In this document: positions 1-11,751 of the stretch, one piece after another | Numbering within the stretch: the first letter of the stretch is position 1 | Layout: each line of letters opens with the position of its first letter | Assembly (NCBI GenBank): GCA_021234155.1 | Contig: JAJEKV010000013.1 | Location: 11,992,669-12,056,668 of the forward strand | Length of the DNA stretch: 64,000 nucleotides | Reading direction: 5' to 3' | From: Isoetes taiwanensis | Lineage: Eukaryota; Streptophyta; Lycopodiopsida; Isoetales; Isoetaceae | Notes under the pieces: model-generated | The model's input: the letters and a program-made list of their open reading frames with translations, nothing else | Told to the model about the DNA's origin: nothing | Databases searched by the model: none | Program-made: the position numbers and the translations under genes

Positions 1-602
1 AGAAAAGCCTGTATGCGCTCGCATTTTGTTTGGCCGCGCGATTTCCACCGTGGCATCGAGTTTGGGGCAATAAGTAATCCCAAAAAACCTCTAATGAAGG
101 TGATACTCTTTGAGAAACTCCATCCGCCGCCTTTGCCTCCAATTGAGTAGTGATTGCGTAAAATATATTGGGGGCTTTGATGGTCGGTAGCCAACTGAAA
201 TTTCCTGCCAAACAGGTAGTGCCTTCAAATACGAAGAGCTCTTACTATAGCCATGAGTTCTTGATCATGCGTTGGATAATGTTGCTCGGCGTCATTCATT
301 TTCTTAGAGTCATAGGCTACCACTCTTCCTTCTTGCATGAGAACTCCATCCATTGCTAGCTTACTAGCATCAGTTGCTACAAACTTTTCCTTGCTTGAGT
401 CTGGTAGGGTGAGTGTGCGCACTAGTGCTGTTGTCAAGGCTTCCTTGAGCTTTTCAAAAGAAGCTTGAACGTTCTCTAGCCAATGTGCCCCCCAATCTTT
501 TACCTTGACATTCTTGATGAGGTTCGACAAAGGGAATGCCCATTTAGTAAAATCCATTACAAACTTCATGTAGTAGCCTGCTAATTCAAGAAAGCTTCTC
601 AC
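1..602 (-). pseudogene. Ty3/gypsy pol: RNase H segment
   Basis: This is the ribonuclease H part of a Ty3/gypsy polyprotein, which removes the RNA template during reverse transcription. The open part (225-602) shows FVATDASKLAMDGVLMQ, the usual first-aspartate region (ATDAS), then VVAYDSKKMNDAEQHYPTHDQEL, typical of chromovirus RNase H. Below 225 the reading continues out of frame (HYLFGRKFQLATDHQS), so the end of RNase H is present but shifted. The integrase and 3' LTR, if present, lie before position 1. It joins the RT segment at 720-1379 through a stretch with in-frame stops. Family assignment is firm. Activity is excluded by the stops and frameshifts. Confidence 0.85.
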
Positions 603-719
603 TTTCGAGATGTTCTTCGGAGCCGGTCAAGCTATTCATTCAGCTGACACAACATGTCTAAGGTACTCAACTTTGGTTGTAGCAAAATGGCACTTAGAAA
701 GCTTGCCAAACAAGCGGTG

Positions 720-1379
720 TCATCTTAGCTTCTCCAAGACTTTCCTTAAATGTGCTACGTGTTTTTCCATTGACTTGCTATAGATGAGGATGTCGTCGAA
801 GAAAATGATGACGAACTCATCCAAAAAATCTCTGAAGATGTCCTTCATTAGCTTCATGAACATTGCTGGGGCATTTGATAAGCCAAAAGGCATAACTGTA
901 AATTTGTAGTGCCCATACCGTGTCCTAAAGGCGGACTTATATATATCTTCTTCCTTGATTCTTATCTGATGGTAGCCTGATCTCAAGTCTATCTTAGAAA
1001 AGACTTTTTCTCCTTGGAGTTGATCTATCAAGTCATCTGTCCTAGGCAAAGCGTATTTGTTCTTTGCCATCTGCTTGTTCAACTGACAGTAGTCTATACA
1101 CATCCTTAGACTTCCATCATTCTTCTTTACAAAGAGAATGGGTGCCCTGAAGGGTGATACGCTTGCCCTGATGAATCTGAGCTCAAGAAATTCTTGCAAT
1201 TGCTTCTTGAGCTCAACTAGCTCTGGGGTGCTCATCCTGTAGGGGGCCTTGCTGGTAGGCTTAGCATTTGTCGTTATTGTGATCGCACACTCCACGCCCC
1301 TATAGGGTGGCAACTTACGGATTTCATCCGGAAACACATAATGGAACTCCTTGATTAGCCTTGCTACTGGCCTGGGCAA
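720..1379 (-). pseudogene. Ty3/gypsy pol: reverse transcriptase domain
   Basis: This is the reverse transcriptase core of the same gypsy element, 219 residues open. Visible motifs in order are the [19 protein letters not shown] lead-in, [42 protein letters not shown] (motif A, first catalytic Asp), [14 protein letters not shown] (motif B) and FFDDILIYS (motif C, the YxDD equivalent). Downstream (603-719) the frame continues with recognisable sequence (LFGKLSKCHF) but is broken by several stops. At least one of these fits a CGA to TGA change, as expected from deamination of methylated cytosine. The catalytic residues survive, but the polyprotein is not translatable as a unit. Confidence 0.92.
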
Positions 1380-1429
1380 CTAATTCAAGCTTGGCTCCCT
1401 TTGCTTTTCTTGTCCTGGCTCAATCGCCT

Positions 1430-1817
1430 CTAGTCTAAGGATACCACCTTGTCCTTCATTACGCTTTTGTGCAATTGCTTCAAAGAGATACACTGCATGG
1501 CTGAAAGGACTTTCTTACCTTTGACTACAATTTGGTTCTTGGGTGTTGTGATGGAGATGGAGATTTCGTGCTTGTCACAGTCAATCATGGCTTTAGCTTG
1601 CTTCAAGAACTTCATTCCCACTATGAGTCGTATTTACCAATATTCATTACATCTGCTCCCATAGTCAATTTGGTTCCACTGAGGTCCATATCAAAGTTGA
1701 TTCTCTATACTTTGGTGTGACGAATTGCAATACTTGCCATACGGAATTAAGGGTCTTGTTCTTCATTAAAGCGGCCAACCTTGGAGATGTGTTGTGCGAG
1801 CTACCTGTATCTTTGAG
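1430..1817 (-). pseudogene. Ty3/gypsy aspartic protease and linker, first part
   Basis: Reading leftwards from 1817, the frame gives LLKDTGSSHN, the D-T-G-S/A active site of retroviral-type aspartic proteases. It then gives a stretch ending FVTPKYRE, a frame change, and GMKFLKQAKAMIDCDKHEISI (1430-1621), the usual protease-to-RT linker of plant gypsy elements. The protease is split immediately upstream of its active site by the MITE at 1818-2408. The element is therefore a retrotransposon inactivated first or later by a DNA transposon. Confidence 0.8.
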
Positions 1818-2408
1818 CAGGGATATGTTCTGTACGTAGGAAATTAAAAATTTCAACGTATAAAATAAAAAAATACGTATTTTATTGTTTAAAATATATT
1901 TCACATATTTTTCTCTCGCCCGCCGAAAAAAAAAATTCGGCGCGCGAAAAAACTTTCGCATACGTAGTTTTTTCGCGTACGTGAAACAATGAAAACCGCG
2001 TACGCAAAAAGGCAAAAAAAAAAGAAAAAAAAAATTGCGTATGCGAGACGCGATTATAACACATTATCCAAAAAAAAAAAAATCCGGATGCTAAAAGGCA
2101 AATTTTTTTCTATTTTTTCAGCGACGTTTTTCACTCTTTTGCATTATCGCGAAACAACTTTTCGCGATCTGCGAACGCTGAAAATCGCGCATGCGAAACA
2201 AAAAAATCACCTTTTCACCGTCGCAGCGTTTTCCCTTTATTTTGTATCGCCAAAAAACTTTTTTGCGTCGCTGAAAAATCTTCCGACGCTGGAATTGTTT
2301 TTTGCCATATTTTTTACATATTATACGGCAAATTTGTGCAGTATCATATGGATAATACGTATAATACGTATTGCATATAAAACGTACGGAGTATTGAACC
2401 TATCCCTG
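1818..2408. mobile_element. hAT-type MITE (591 bp) inside the gypsy protease
   Basis: The ends are inverted repeats: CAGGGATATGTTC at the left, and CAGGGATAGGTTC as the reverse complement of the right end. The flanks are an 8-bp direct duplication with one mismatch, TCTTTGAG (1810-1817) and TCTATGAG (2409-2416). CAGGG ends plus an 8-bp duplication are the hAT superfamily hallmark. Removing the element and one duplication rejoins the gypsy protease just before its DTG motif. The interior is A/T rich with many short GCGTACGC- and TACGTA-like motifs and no credible transposase, so it is non-autonomous. The open frame across it is a by-product of the repeats. Confidence 0.85.
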
Positions 2409-2418
2409 TCTATGAGGA

Positions 2419-3720
2419 CTACATAGGGCTTACAATCAATGATGCCCTCTGCCGAAATAACCATGGACTAATTTTTGACATCACTGACTCAATAGCTGCA
2501 CAAATTCTGCACTCGCCTTCTATATAGTCTTGTAGTTCTTGCTGGTCGTCTTCATCATCGTCCACTTCCCTTGGTGATAGGGCATCACGAAGGGGAAATC
2601 GTATATGCGATGACTTGGCTAGAAGCATATGAAACACAGCTTCTTCTTCTTTTCCTTTAGGATACTGTCCAAAAAGAATTTCATTGATTTCCCCCCTGGC
2701 CTTCCTGTTGCCTTTGAGGCTGGTGCCCTGCTGGTGTGGAGGATGTCTGCCTTAGTTGATAAGGCCATGTTGCTTTCCCTTTTGTAAAATGGCAGTTTCT
2801 GCCCCGAGGTTGTCGGTGCTTCCTCCAAGTTTAGTGCCTTGTCTTCGGCCTTCCCAATTGTTTTTGGGTTGATGGCCCGTACCACTCTCTTAATGTTACT
2901 GTTCAATCCCTCAATATAGCCATCCACTGCCTGCCTCTCAGCAATCCTTGGGACATTTAGCCTTAGCCTCATAAATTCCTCTATATATTTGGCCACTGAT
3001 AGATTCCCTTGGTCCAACTTGTCGAACTGTTGAATCTGTCTGCTGGTGTGCAACCTTGGGACGTAGTGCTTGCGGAAAGCCTTACTGAAGATTTTGAATC
3101 TGCAATTGTTCCTTCTCAGTTTATTTGACTTGGCATGCTACTTTTCCTATGTCATCTTTCATGTCGTATGAGTTCCCAAATTCCTCCATCTCGTCTAACC
3201 AAGCTTCCGCTTCTATTCCGGACCTGTGTTTTCCAGAGAACTGACCCAACTTCCGAGTTTTCCATATGTTACTCATTGCACTATCCACTTTCTTCTGATA
3301 GTCCTCTGTTCTACGGTTCGTGTCCCTACCTTGTGAGGTGTCTGACTCACTTTCAGAACTGCTTCGAGATCAGCTCTGTAGTGTCTGACCGGCTAGAGCT
3401 AGAAGAAGTTGGGTTCCTCCTACTTCTTCTTTTTCTTTTTCTGTTCTTCTCAGGCACATGGACTTCTTCCTGCTCTGGTTAAGGAGCTTTGTCTGGTCCT
3501 CTCGGTGGTGGAGGCGGCATTGGTCCATATTCCTGTGCATGCATCAAAGGCGTGGCCCATTGTATTAGTTGTTGCATCTGGTTATGCATTCGGACTAGCC
3601 TTCCATTGATAGCTTCATCCGTATTATCTTGTTCCTCGTCGTGCTCTCGGCCGAAAAGGTTCCTAGGTTGCCACTGTTGCTGTCTGCCCTGACCTTGGGA
3701 GCCTGAGCCGGTATTCCTGG
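2419..3720 (-). pseudogene. Ty3/gypsy gag
   Basis: This is the capsid/nucleocapsid part of the same element, read leftwards from about 3720. The order is a Gln-rich leader (GRQQQWQPRNLFGREHDEE), a proline patch (PMPPPPRGPD), an Arg/Ser/Lys-rich stretch near 3400, then KLGQFSGKHRSGIEAEAWLD, the conserved start of plant gypsy gag. It continues with the core at 2619-3053 (FDKLDQGNLSVAKYIEEFMRL; GYIEGLNSNIKRVV). A CFICF at about 2640 is the beginning of the CCHC zinc knuckle, followed at once by a frame break. A stop and several frame changes occur. A splice-acceptor-like ttacag sits at the upstream edge. Family call is good; the exact start is unknown. Confidence 0.8.
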
Positions 3721-4563
3721 CTGTAAGTATTAGTTACCATGATTGTTATTCAAAGTTATACATCATGATGTCGTTTATATGTTAATTCTTGTTAGCCATA
3801 AAGAAATCAAGTTGAAACACAATTTATAAGTTAACAATAAATTATATTAGTTGATGACATCATCATACAATTGGAAGCTTGAAATATTATATTGAAATTA
3901 GTATATGAAATATAAAAACATTTTGGTACATATTAATACATAGGAACGGGTAAAGGGATTATCGTCGAGAGCCCTTTATAGACTTGAAGAAATTCTTCAC
4001 GTCCTTCAGTCGAAGACCCTTGCCGACGTTGCGCAGAATATTTCGGGATGATCCCTCCCTCTAATGCTTGAGCCATTTGAGGGGGTGGGAGCGGTGGTGC
4101 CGTAGCCGCTACTACTGTCAAAGGCGCGTCTTAGATGACCCCTGGCAAAGTCGAGGCTGTAGAGTGCCACAGATCTTTTGAAGAGGATAATGCGATTCGT
4201 GTTCTCCCTCATCTGGGCATGCTGGTTGAACCCTGTAAGTGCGATCAAGAGTGCCACCGACTCCTCTCCTCGTGGGATGAAGTCCCTGTGGAATACTATC
4301 ATCTGGCCTTGGCTTAGGACTGGAAGATAGTATCGAAGGGCCTTCCCCCTCTGGGGTCCCGCCGACTGTGATCATGTACCCTTCCTTTTTTCTGCTTCAC
4401 CGTAGATGTCTATTGCTAGGAGGTCTTCATGGTCCCTCCACATGGTGGTACCATTGTCTAAGTTGATGCTGCTGGACCCCTCTCGCATGTTGGAGGCTAG
4501 ATGCGAACAATATGCCATATGAGGTGTCACCAAATCCTGTTTGTTTTGTTTAGCTGCCAACAT
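3721..4563 (-). other. Possible upstream retroelement coding remnants, unassigned
   Basis: Overlapping minus-strand frames show compositionally protein-like sequence: acidic and Gly/Pro-rich at 4118-4563, then a proline stretch (APPLPPPQMAQALEGG) near 4090. No domain is recognised. The position just upstream of gypsy gag and the same strand make a retroelement leader or an older retroelement plausible, but this is inference. No LTR or primer-binding site was identified. Confidence 0.25.
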
Positions 4564-5769
4564 TTACCTTTTGGGTTCCTATTTTACGGAACTTCTTGCA
4601 CTAGAGGAATAAATTGGAACCATCTATACAAGTTTGCATGAAGATACTATGTGTCAAGGATTGATTGAAGATTGTGCAATATGTTAAGATGGATGTCATT
4701 CCTCCGAACATAAAAGTAGCCTCCCGCAGCTAAATACACAAAAGAATGAAAAGGTTAGAATGGAAGTGTATTATAAAACTATATATGGCTAGAGCAAAAT
4801 TGCTAAATAGATGTATATTAGAAGATCTAGTCCAATGTTATTAGAAAGTACTTGAGCCAATTTTTATTCCCAGAGAAAGGATTCAAAAATTCTACTCAAA
4901 TACGCGGTATAATATGTAATTACAATTAATTTGTAAGCAAAAATTATATCCTGCATGGCATTCTTGAAATTGTGGTATAAAGGCTTATGTTGAGCTGCTA
5001 TGGCCAATGGCACATACATTTAGGAGCTTTCAGGCTAACATTACGTAGAACTCAGGCATGTCACCAATCCTTAAATGCTATACTAAACCTGTTCTAAAAG
5101 CATGTACTAACTGACACGTGGATATTGTAGCTAAAGGCCTCAAGGACCTCAAGATGTTTCTCTTCATAAAATTTTGTGCAGGTCCTCTTGCTAAACAGTG
5201 AATATAAGTTATAGAAATTAGCCATCTAAGATTTTCTACATACTGGAGTTGTTTTTCACTATAGAATTTGGTTACCCAAGTACTAGATCAGGGAAAGACT
5301 GTGATTCTCTAGTAGTTGGGCATATATTGGACATATGTTGGATAAAAACGTTGGAATGTTGGAGACAAATGTTAAACCAACTTTATTATATGTTAGCTGG
5401 CTTGGTTTGGCTGGTTATGCATGTGTTGTAAATAAATATTAACAAATATTAATTTAGATGTTAATTTAAAGTTGCACCCCTCTATTTTACACCAAGATGT
5501 AAACAATGATACAACCTTCAAGTTCCTTATACTATTTTGATCCACTGACAAGCAATGCATAGAATATCAATACCTATAGATTATGCTATATAAGCTATAA
5601 ACATAAGCATGACATCTCAACATCACAACTCAAATCATAAAACTTCATGATGTAGCCGAGGTGTTTCGTGCTACACTGCCTTTCAAGAACACCCTATGCC
5701 AATGGAGCTGTTATAAATTCCAATAAGTAGCAAAGCAAGAGCCTTCCAGTGTTTAGAGAAGCAAGCATA
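4564..5769. other. AT-rich stretch, nothing recognised
   Basis: No frame longer than about 60 residues, no recognised domain, no RNA gene and no clear repeat. It appears to be ordinary degenerate intergenic DNA. Confidence 0.5.
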
Positions 5770-6135
5770 ATTGATATTGATATTGATTATCATGCCTCGT
5801 TGGACCCTAAGGATCAAGAAGCAGCAGATACAATGGACTATGTTTGTATCATATTCAACAATAAATCTCGTTGAGATTCTACTGATTTCATATAGCAGCC
5901 CAATATTCTTGGATCTAATGATAACAAAGAATGAAAATTTGGTTGATGGATATCGTATTGTTCTCACATATATTGATATGCTGAGCAATACAAGAAAACG
6001 TGTTCTTCATCTTCCACTTCACCAGATCCACAAATGTCATATGTTCTCTTTTTCCGATCTAGCTTCTGCGAGCGTCCTGTTTCCACTTTCAACAGGTGTG
6101 ATCCAGACCTATATCTTGCAATTGTCTTTTTTAGC
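5770..6135 (-). pseudogene. LINE-A C-terminal zinc-finger remnant
   Basis: Reading leftwards, the sequence encodes [20 protein letters not shown]. This is the C-x2-C…H…C zinc-binding motif that ends ORF2 of many LINEs and is repeated in the copies at 32.3 kb and 61.4 kb. After one stop it continues with EQYDIHQPNFHSLLSLDPR, matching the position of the tail in the 32-kb copy. It lies beyond the microsatellite tail of the neighbouring LINE copy, so it is a separate, older LINE fragment into or beside which the second copy landed. Confidence 0.7.
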
Positions 6136-6147
6136 TGCTTAGAGAGG

Positions 6148-6292
<145 letters not shown>

Positions 6293-7580
6293 GTTTTTTA
6301 TCGTCCACGAGAACCTTATCGGGTTATGGGACCAGAACAAAGAAAGAGGGCATGAGCCCCCAATAGAACTAAAAGTCCTAAGCCTAAACAAAGCACATCG
6401 TGGAGACAAAGCCCCGTACCAAAACATGAAAGAAATAACAAAAAGAATTAACTAATAAGGCACTATGCAGCAAGTAATCTTGGCTAACATAAATGAGTAG
6501 GGGGTTTACTTCCTTATGATAAAAGGTCATCCTTGAACCGCGTTTCTCCAATAATTGTTTGACAAAGTTTTCTTGAACTATTTCTCTAATGCTGATCTCG
6601 GAATCTGGCAGATTGTTTACTGCAATCCCCTATCGACCTGCCCAATCATGTACTTCTTTAAACCAAACCAATGACATATCCATTGCTAGTTTTGGCAATC
6701 GGCTATCATCCATGCCCCTGAGTTGTTTATAAAAGTCAGAGTTAAACATAAAGCTTCAGCTTCTAGTGGAGAAGACCTGTTTCTGCCAGTAAAATTGCAT
6801 AAGGTGTTTGTTTCTTTACGCCAAGTTCTTCCAGAATAAACATCTTCAATACTTGTTCTATTTGATTCCAAAATCTTGTGTGTATTGAGAGCCCCCAAAT
6901 GGGTGCACCATACAACACTACAATATGAACCAAGACTTAAACAATATTTTTTTAAGCCTCCAACTAGATAATGATGCATTATGACATTTGGATAACATAA
7001 AATACAAAGTTGCCTTATCTCCAGTGATACGCTTTTGCACACCCTCTTTCCACTTGTAATTCGCGTAATTCTCCAACCCAAGATATTTATAGCAGTCCAC
7101 TTTCTCCAAAATCTCGCCTTGGTAAGTGAAACATGGCTTGCTTGTTGTGATAATCACCATAGCCTTTGTTTTCAAAAGACTCACTTTCATTCTATGAGAG
7201 CTGCAAAACGAACTTAGACTGTTCAAATGTTCTTGTAGGCCTTCTAGAGAATCTGATGTCAGTACTACATCATCAGCATACATTAATAATTTTATAACAA
7301 AGCTCTCTAACTTAGCCCCTATATGCCCTCTGCTCTGAAGCTCGTCTATATAAAGCCCAAACAGAGTTGGTGATAATGGACACCCTTGCTGCACTCCCAT
7401 TGTACTCTGGATTTTGTCTGGTATTTTGGACGACAGTTTAGCTAAAACCTTTTCATACAGGCGTGCTACCGCACCTCTCCAAACAATTGGAATATCAAGT
7501 TGTTCCATCCTTAGCCATAGCTTTTCTCGGGGCAGCGTATCGAAAGCCTTCGAGAGATCAATGTAAGCTAAATAAAGGGC
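6293..7580 (-). mobile_element. LINE-A copy, 5' truncated
   Basis: This is the 3' half of a non-LTR retrotransposon. The reverse transcriptase at 6918-7575 shows AYIDLSKAFDTLPREKLW (motif A), STMGVQQGCPLSPTLFGLYI (motif B), LLMYADDVVLTSD (motif C with intact YADD) and KVSLLKTKAMVI. The C-terminal part (6400-6900) is decayed. The 3' end carries the small hairpin AACC-TTATC-GGGTT (6312-6325), followed by the GATA tail. It stops being LINE-like near 7580, upstream of RT motif A, so it is a 5'-truncated insertion. The clade is not certain; tails of this kind occur in RTE/L2-like LINEs. Confidence 0.82.
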
Positions 7581-9592
7581 TTTCCTTCAGTTTCTTAGCC
7601 GGCTCAATTAAAACTCTTGGCAGTGAGAAGATGAAATAAGGTATTATGATCTTTTCTGCTATATCGCAAAGATACGTTGACCCCACACCATACCCTATGC
7701 AAAGTCTCGGGAGTGTTTGTCTCCATCTCGATGCAAAAAACGTAGGATTTATGTTATGGACTGCTCCCCTTACCACAAGTGGCCAGGATTTGGCAGTGCA
7801 TGTCATTACCCTTGTGGCACCAACAAACGGCATAGAAAAGATGATGTGGCACTCCAAGAGGTGATATGGCATACCAACTAAGCAAGATCAAGTTTTGGCT
7901 AGGCCTAAAATGAAAAGATGTACATCTTTGGTCTTTCAATTGGGTGATGTTGACAGATTTTAGGTGACATGACAAGATATTGGTGACATGGACATGATGA
8001 CTAGGATTTTAGCAAGAAATATGACAACCTTTAGAAGTTTTGATAGAGGAGTTTGGCAAGGGATAAAATAGAGGGAACTTCAAGAACTCAAAGAGCTAGT
8101 TGCCTTCCCCAAGTCGAACAAGCCCAGGACTTTGCGGGACTGAATCACAAGAGGGGAGAGGCCAAATCTCAGGAGACGGACCCCCAGAAAAGCTGCTGAG
8201 GCAGCCTTTCCTAATAATGCTCCTCCGGGAGGCTGTAGGCTAATGTCCTCCCTCCCCGGAGCTCTGTTCCCCTATTCAACTATTGAATCCTCCGTTCATG
8301 GATTCTGTTTCAAGCACAAAAACATCTAAGATCGGTCCGCGAGAACTTAACAAACTGAGAAACGTCCTAGGGATGACCGTGTAGAACCCAAGTATCTTGT
8401 CATTTGACCAGTACAAAGGCTCTGGAATGGCGATTCGACTTTGTCATATTGTCCAGAATGGCAAAATTAACCTAAAAAGACCAAGTTATATTATCAGTTT
8501 TGCCAATGAAAGGAACGCGAACGCCCTATATGGTAATATCTGCAGCCATCTCCTAGGTCGATTTGACTATGAGTGAGTTAAACATGAGCTATTTTGTCAT
8601 TTCTTGGAGAAGGAATAGTCTTCTACCTACAAAACTTGGTTCCCATGGTAGAGTCGATCAACCACTCCTCGGCCTCCGAAATATAAACCATGTGTGTTGC
8701 TAGATTATTGAATAGTTTACGTTATGGAGGTTAAGTTTTGATCATTGCACTTGGGACATAGTCAAGAAGTTGTAGTTGAAAATGCGAAGCAATGGGAACT
8801 GACAGAATGGGATTTGAATCTATTCTCCTCCCGATGTGGCAATTAAAAGTCAAGAGCTAATTGTATACAGATTTATCTTTAATAGAAGTGCCCAAAAGAG
8901 TCGAAATTTATGAGCTTATTATAAATTCTATTACATCCTACAAAATCTGATCATATACAAGTTGAACACTTCTCGGATGTGTTAGTTCATACCCAGGCTT
9001 TGATACAGCAAGAACTCATACTACTGCTTCCCTAGGTGAAAGCATACCCAACAACAGGTAATCAATCTGCATTCAAAATTTGCAAAAAAGTATCAATGAC
9101 TTTATAGACCCTAAAGCAAAAATTAGAGAGTTGCACTCAGATCTAAATATCTCAAGCTATACTAATCATTTTCAAGTTATTTTTACAAGAGAAATCGGAG
9201 AAAACTTGTCAAACAAGATTGCGCACTAAACGGGAGCAAATCATCGAAATGAGAGCAAAAGGAATATTCCTTAAAGATTCCCTTATTTTTTACAAAAAAG
9301 GGGGTAAAATGAGGTTATTAAAAAAAGAGTGCATGAAATTGTATTTTGACCCCCTCCCCCCTAATGACTAATTTTTTTATGGAACGATAGAAATGACAGT
9401 TTTAAAGTGACACTTTTCCTTGCAAGTAGAATTTTCTTCAAGTATGTTTTCAGAGAAAACCACCAATTTAAGAGGGTATAATATTTAACAAGAAATTGAA
9501 GTAAAGCTTGTAACTAAAATTGTAGTATGCTCAAAATGTGAAGATGAAATCTTCATACTTCACATGCAAAATTTACAGTCTTTTTTCAAGAC
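7581..9592. other. No recognisable gene
   Basis: Both strands have only short frames. A 104-residue minus frame at 7558-7872 overlaps the LINE truncation point and shows no known domain. A moderately GC-rich patch near 8080-8290 was examined and not identified. Confidence 0.45.
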
Positions 9593-9720
9593 TCAGTTAT
9601 GTACAAAAGTGTGAGGAGTGATGAAGGAGGGATCCAGCACGTCATCATGTTCATTTATGTCATCCTCATCACCTTTACTTTTTTCACTATCACTTGAGGA
9701 AGTGCTAGAGTTGTCTTCCT

Positions 9721-9856
9721 CATCACTATCAACAGATGGTGAAGCATTGCCACCACCACTCCCTTCTTCATCCTCTTCCTCGTAATTACATCACTATCAA
9801 CAGATGGTGAAGCATTGCCACCACCACTCCCTTCTTCATCCTCTTCCTCGTAATTA
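9721..9856. repeat. 68-bp perfect tandem duplication
   Basis: Two copies of a 68-bp unit (9721-9788 and 9789-9856) lie within the acidic, Ser/Gly-rich C-terminus of the DUF7869-like gene. Because 68 is not a multiple of three, the duplication shifts the frame of the tail. Without it the frame continues to the stop at 9593-9595. Confidence 0.9.
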
Positions 9857-11416
9857 CAAGCCTTTTTAAGTAAATTAATAGTCCTTATGGCGTAAACGAT
9901 TGTCAAATTTCAATTTAAAATCATAGTACAATATAGTCACGTCATTAAGGTTCATCTCATCCCTACAACCCACTTTCTTGGACTTTCTCCCTTTCCTTGG
10001 CTTCTCATTTCTAACTCATATCTACCTTCAAAAGCATTTTCTGAGCGTGTTGCAAGCCAATGAATCTTGAGTTTAGTGACTAACCCGTCCTCCTTGACTG
10101 TATCAAGTACTTTTGCTACCCAGAAAGATCGACCTTTATCATCCTCCTCAGTTGGAAGAGCAATCAGCATACCTTTGGCAATTTCTGTGATATTTCATTT
10201 CTGCGTCTTGGTCCGAGGTACATGACTCGATCTTCGTCTTTTTCTACTGCAGGTGCTAGTGTAGCATTGCTTGGACCTGCTTGGTGCTGGGGTTGATGGA
10301 AGGTGTTAGGCCATTGAAATGGTTCTTCCAAGTATCTTAAAGCTATGTTTTGTACAACAATTTTCTGTTCGAGAAAGAAATTTCTCCACTACATCCGACC
10401 TTCTAAGAAGTACTTAAAGCCTGAGGAGATTCCATTTTCAATGGCTTTTAATGATGTCACTGGGGTACTTTTCTTCTGCTTGGACTCCTTAGGATTTTTT
10501 AGAGAAAGTTGCTCAACACGTTTTATGAAGCAAGTGTCTGGAATATTTTAAGGAAGCGCAATCCCTCTGGTGGACTCCAGTCCTTAGTTATGGTGTACTT
10601 CTTCCCCTGTAAGAAGCTTTGTCCATCAAGTAGAACTTGATGTGATGTTGAAAGGTGAGATCCTTCAACTTGTTCACAGCTTGTTCTCTGTCTGAACGTT
10701 GAGAGAAAACAAACTCTCTGAAGTCAGCAGGCTCTTTAAGAAGCTCAATCACTGGAATGGGAGTGTAAGAACCTTCAATAATTCGAACTAAAGTAGGAAG
10801 AATAAAAAGCCTTCTTCCTTCTAAGGCGCACAGAAAATCTGCTGAACATTTGGTCAATCTGATCATGAGTGTGGCCTACAAGTAAGAATCCGAGCTTCAC
10901 TTTTCTAAAGATCCTTAGCTCCATTAACATGGCACAGTAAGCAAAGAGTGTTTGATTCTTGTTCTCCCTTGTAGTATTGTCAAATTGCAGATAAAGCACT
11001 AATGGTAATTGCTCTTGTTCGCACAGGACCTTGTTAAGAATTGTAATTGTGAGGTTCAGGTCACCATGCAAGTTTGGATACGTCAAAAATACTTTGCACT
11101 TTAGACTTCCTTTGAAGACTATAGCTCCTACAAGGTGGACCTTAACAAAACATTCCTCTAGCACATCTTTAGGAATGTTCAAGAAATGGGGTAGAGTAGT
11201 TTTTTTCTGATCCATTTCATCAATCACAACAGACATATATTGCAGTGGACATTCGAGAGCTTTTTTTTTTGTGCTTAACAAGCTTTCTTCTCTCTGCTGC
11301 TTGTTGTTCACGATGTCTGGCAAGGTTCTGTTGCACATTATCTGTTGAAGAATTGAGGTCAAAACATTTCTTTAAACAAGTGAGAGAGAAGAGAACTTGA
11401 GCTTACTTCTTTTGAC

Positions 11417-11751
11417 CAGTGTTGTTACGTATTGCCTACAGGTACTGCGGTTTTGCATAAGTATTTTTAATTATCATACCTCAGAACGCATTACCTCTCC
11501 GAGCTTTTAACGCGTCAAAAAAAAAAACGAAGACGTTAAAAGGTATAGTTACCGTACCTATAAAATAGTTATAAAATACTTACAGTACCTATAAAATACG
11601 TATTGTACCTATAAAATACCTACCGTACTTGTGTTGAAAACTACCAAAATTTGACACAAAAACAATGCATTTTTTATTCCGTATGTACTGTACCTCTGGT
11701 GCGGTATGCTAAGTACTTGAAAGTTACCGTACCCGTACGGATACAACACTG
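11417..11751. mobile_element. hAT-type MITE (335 bp) inside the DUF7869-like gene
   Basis: The ends are CAGTGTTGTTACG at the left and CAGTGTTGTATCC as the reverse complement of the right end. The flanks are the 8-bp duplication CTTTTGAC (11409-11416) and CTTTCGAC (11752-11759), with one mismatch. The interior holds about four tandem copies of a GTACCTATAAAATA-like unit and other GTAC-rich motifs. It has no coding capacity. It is inserted in an exon just upstream of the intron donor at about 11406. Confidence 0.85.

Noticed and set aside
1989..2426. 145-residue plus-strand frame rich in Lys/Ala/Tyr
   Set aside because: It lies wholly in the non-autonomous hAT MITE and results from its repeated motifs.
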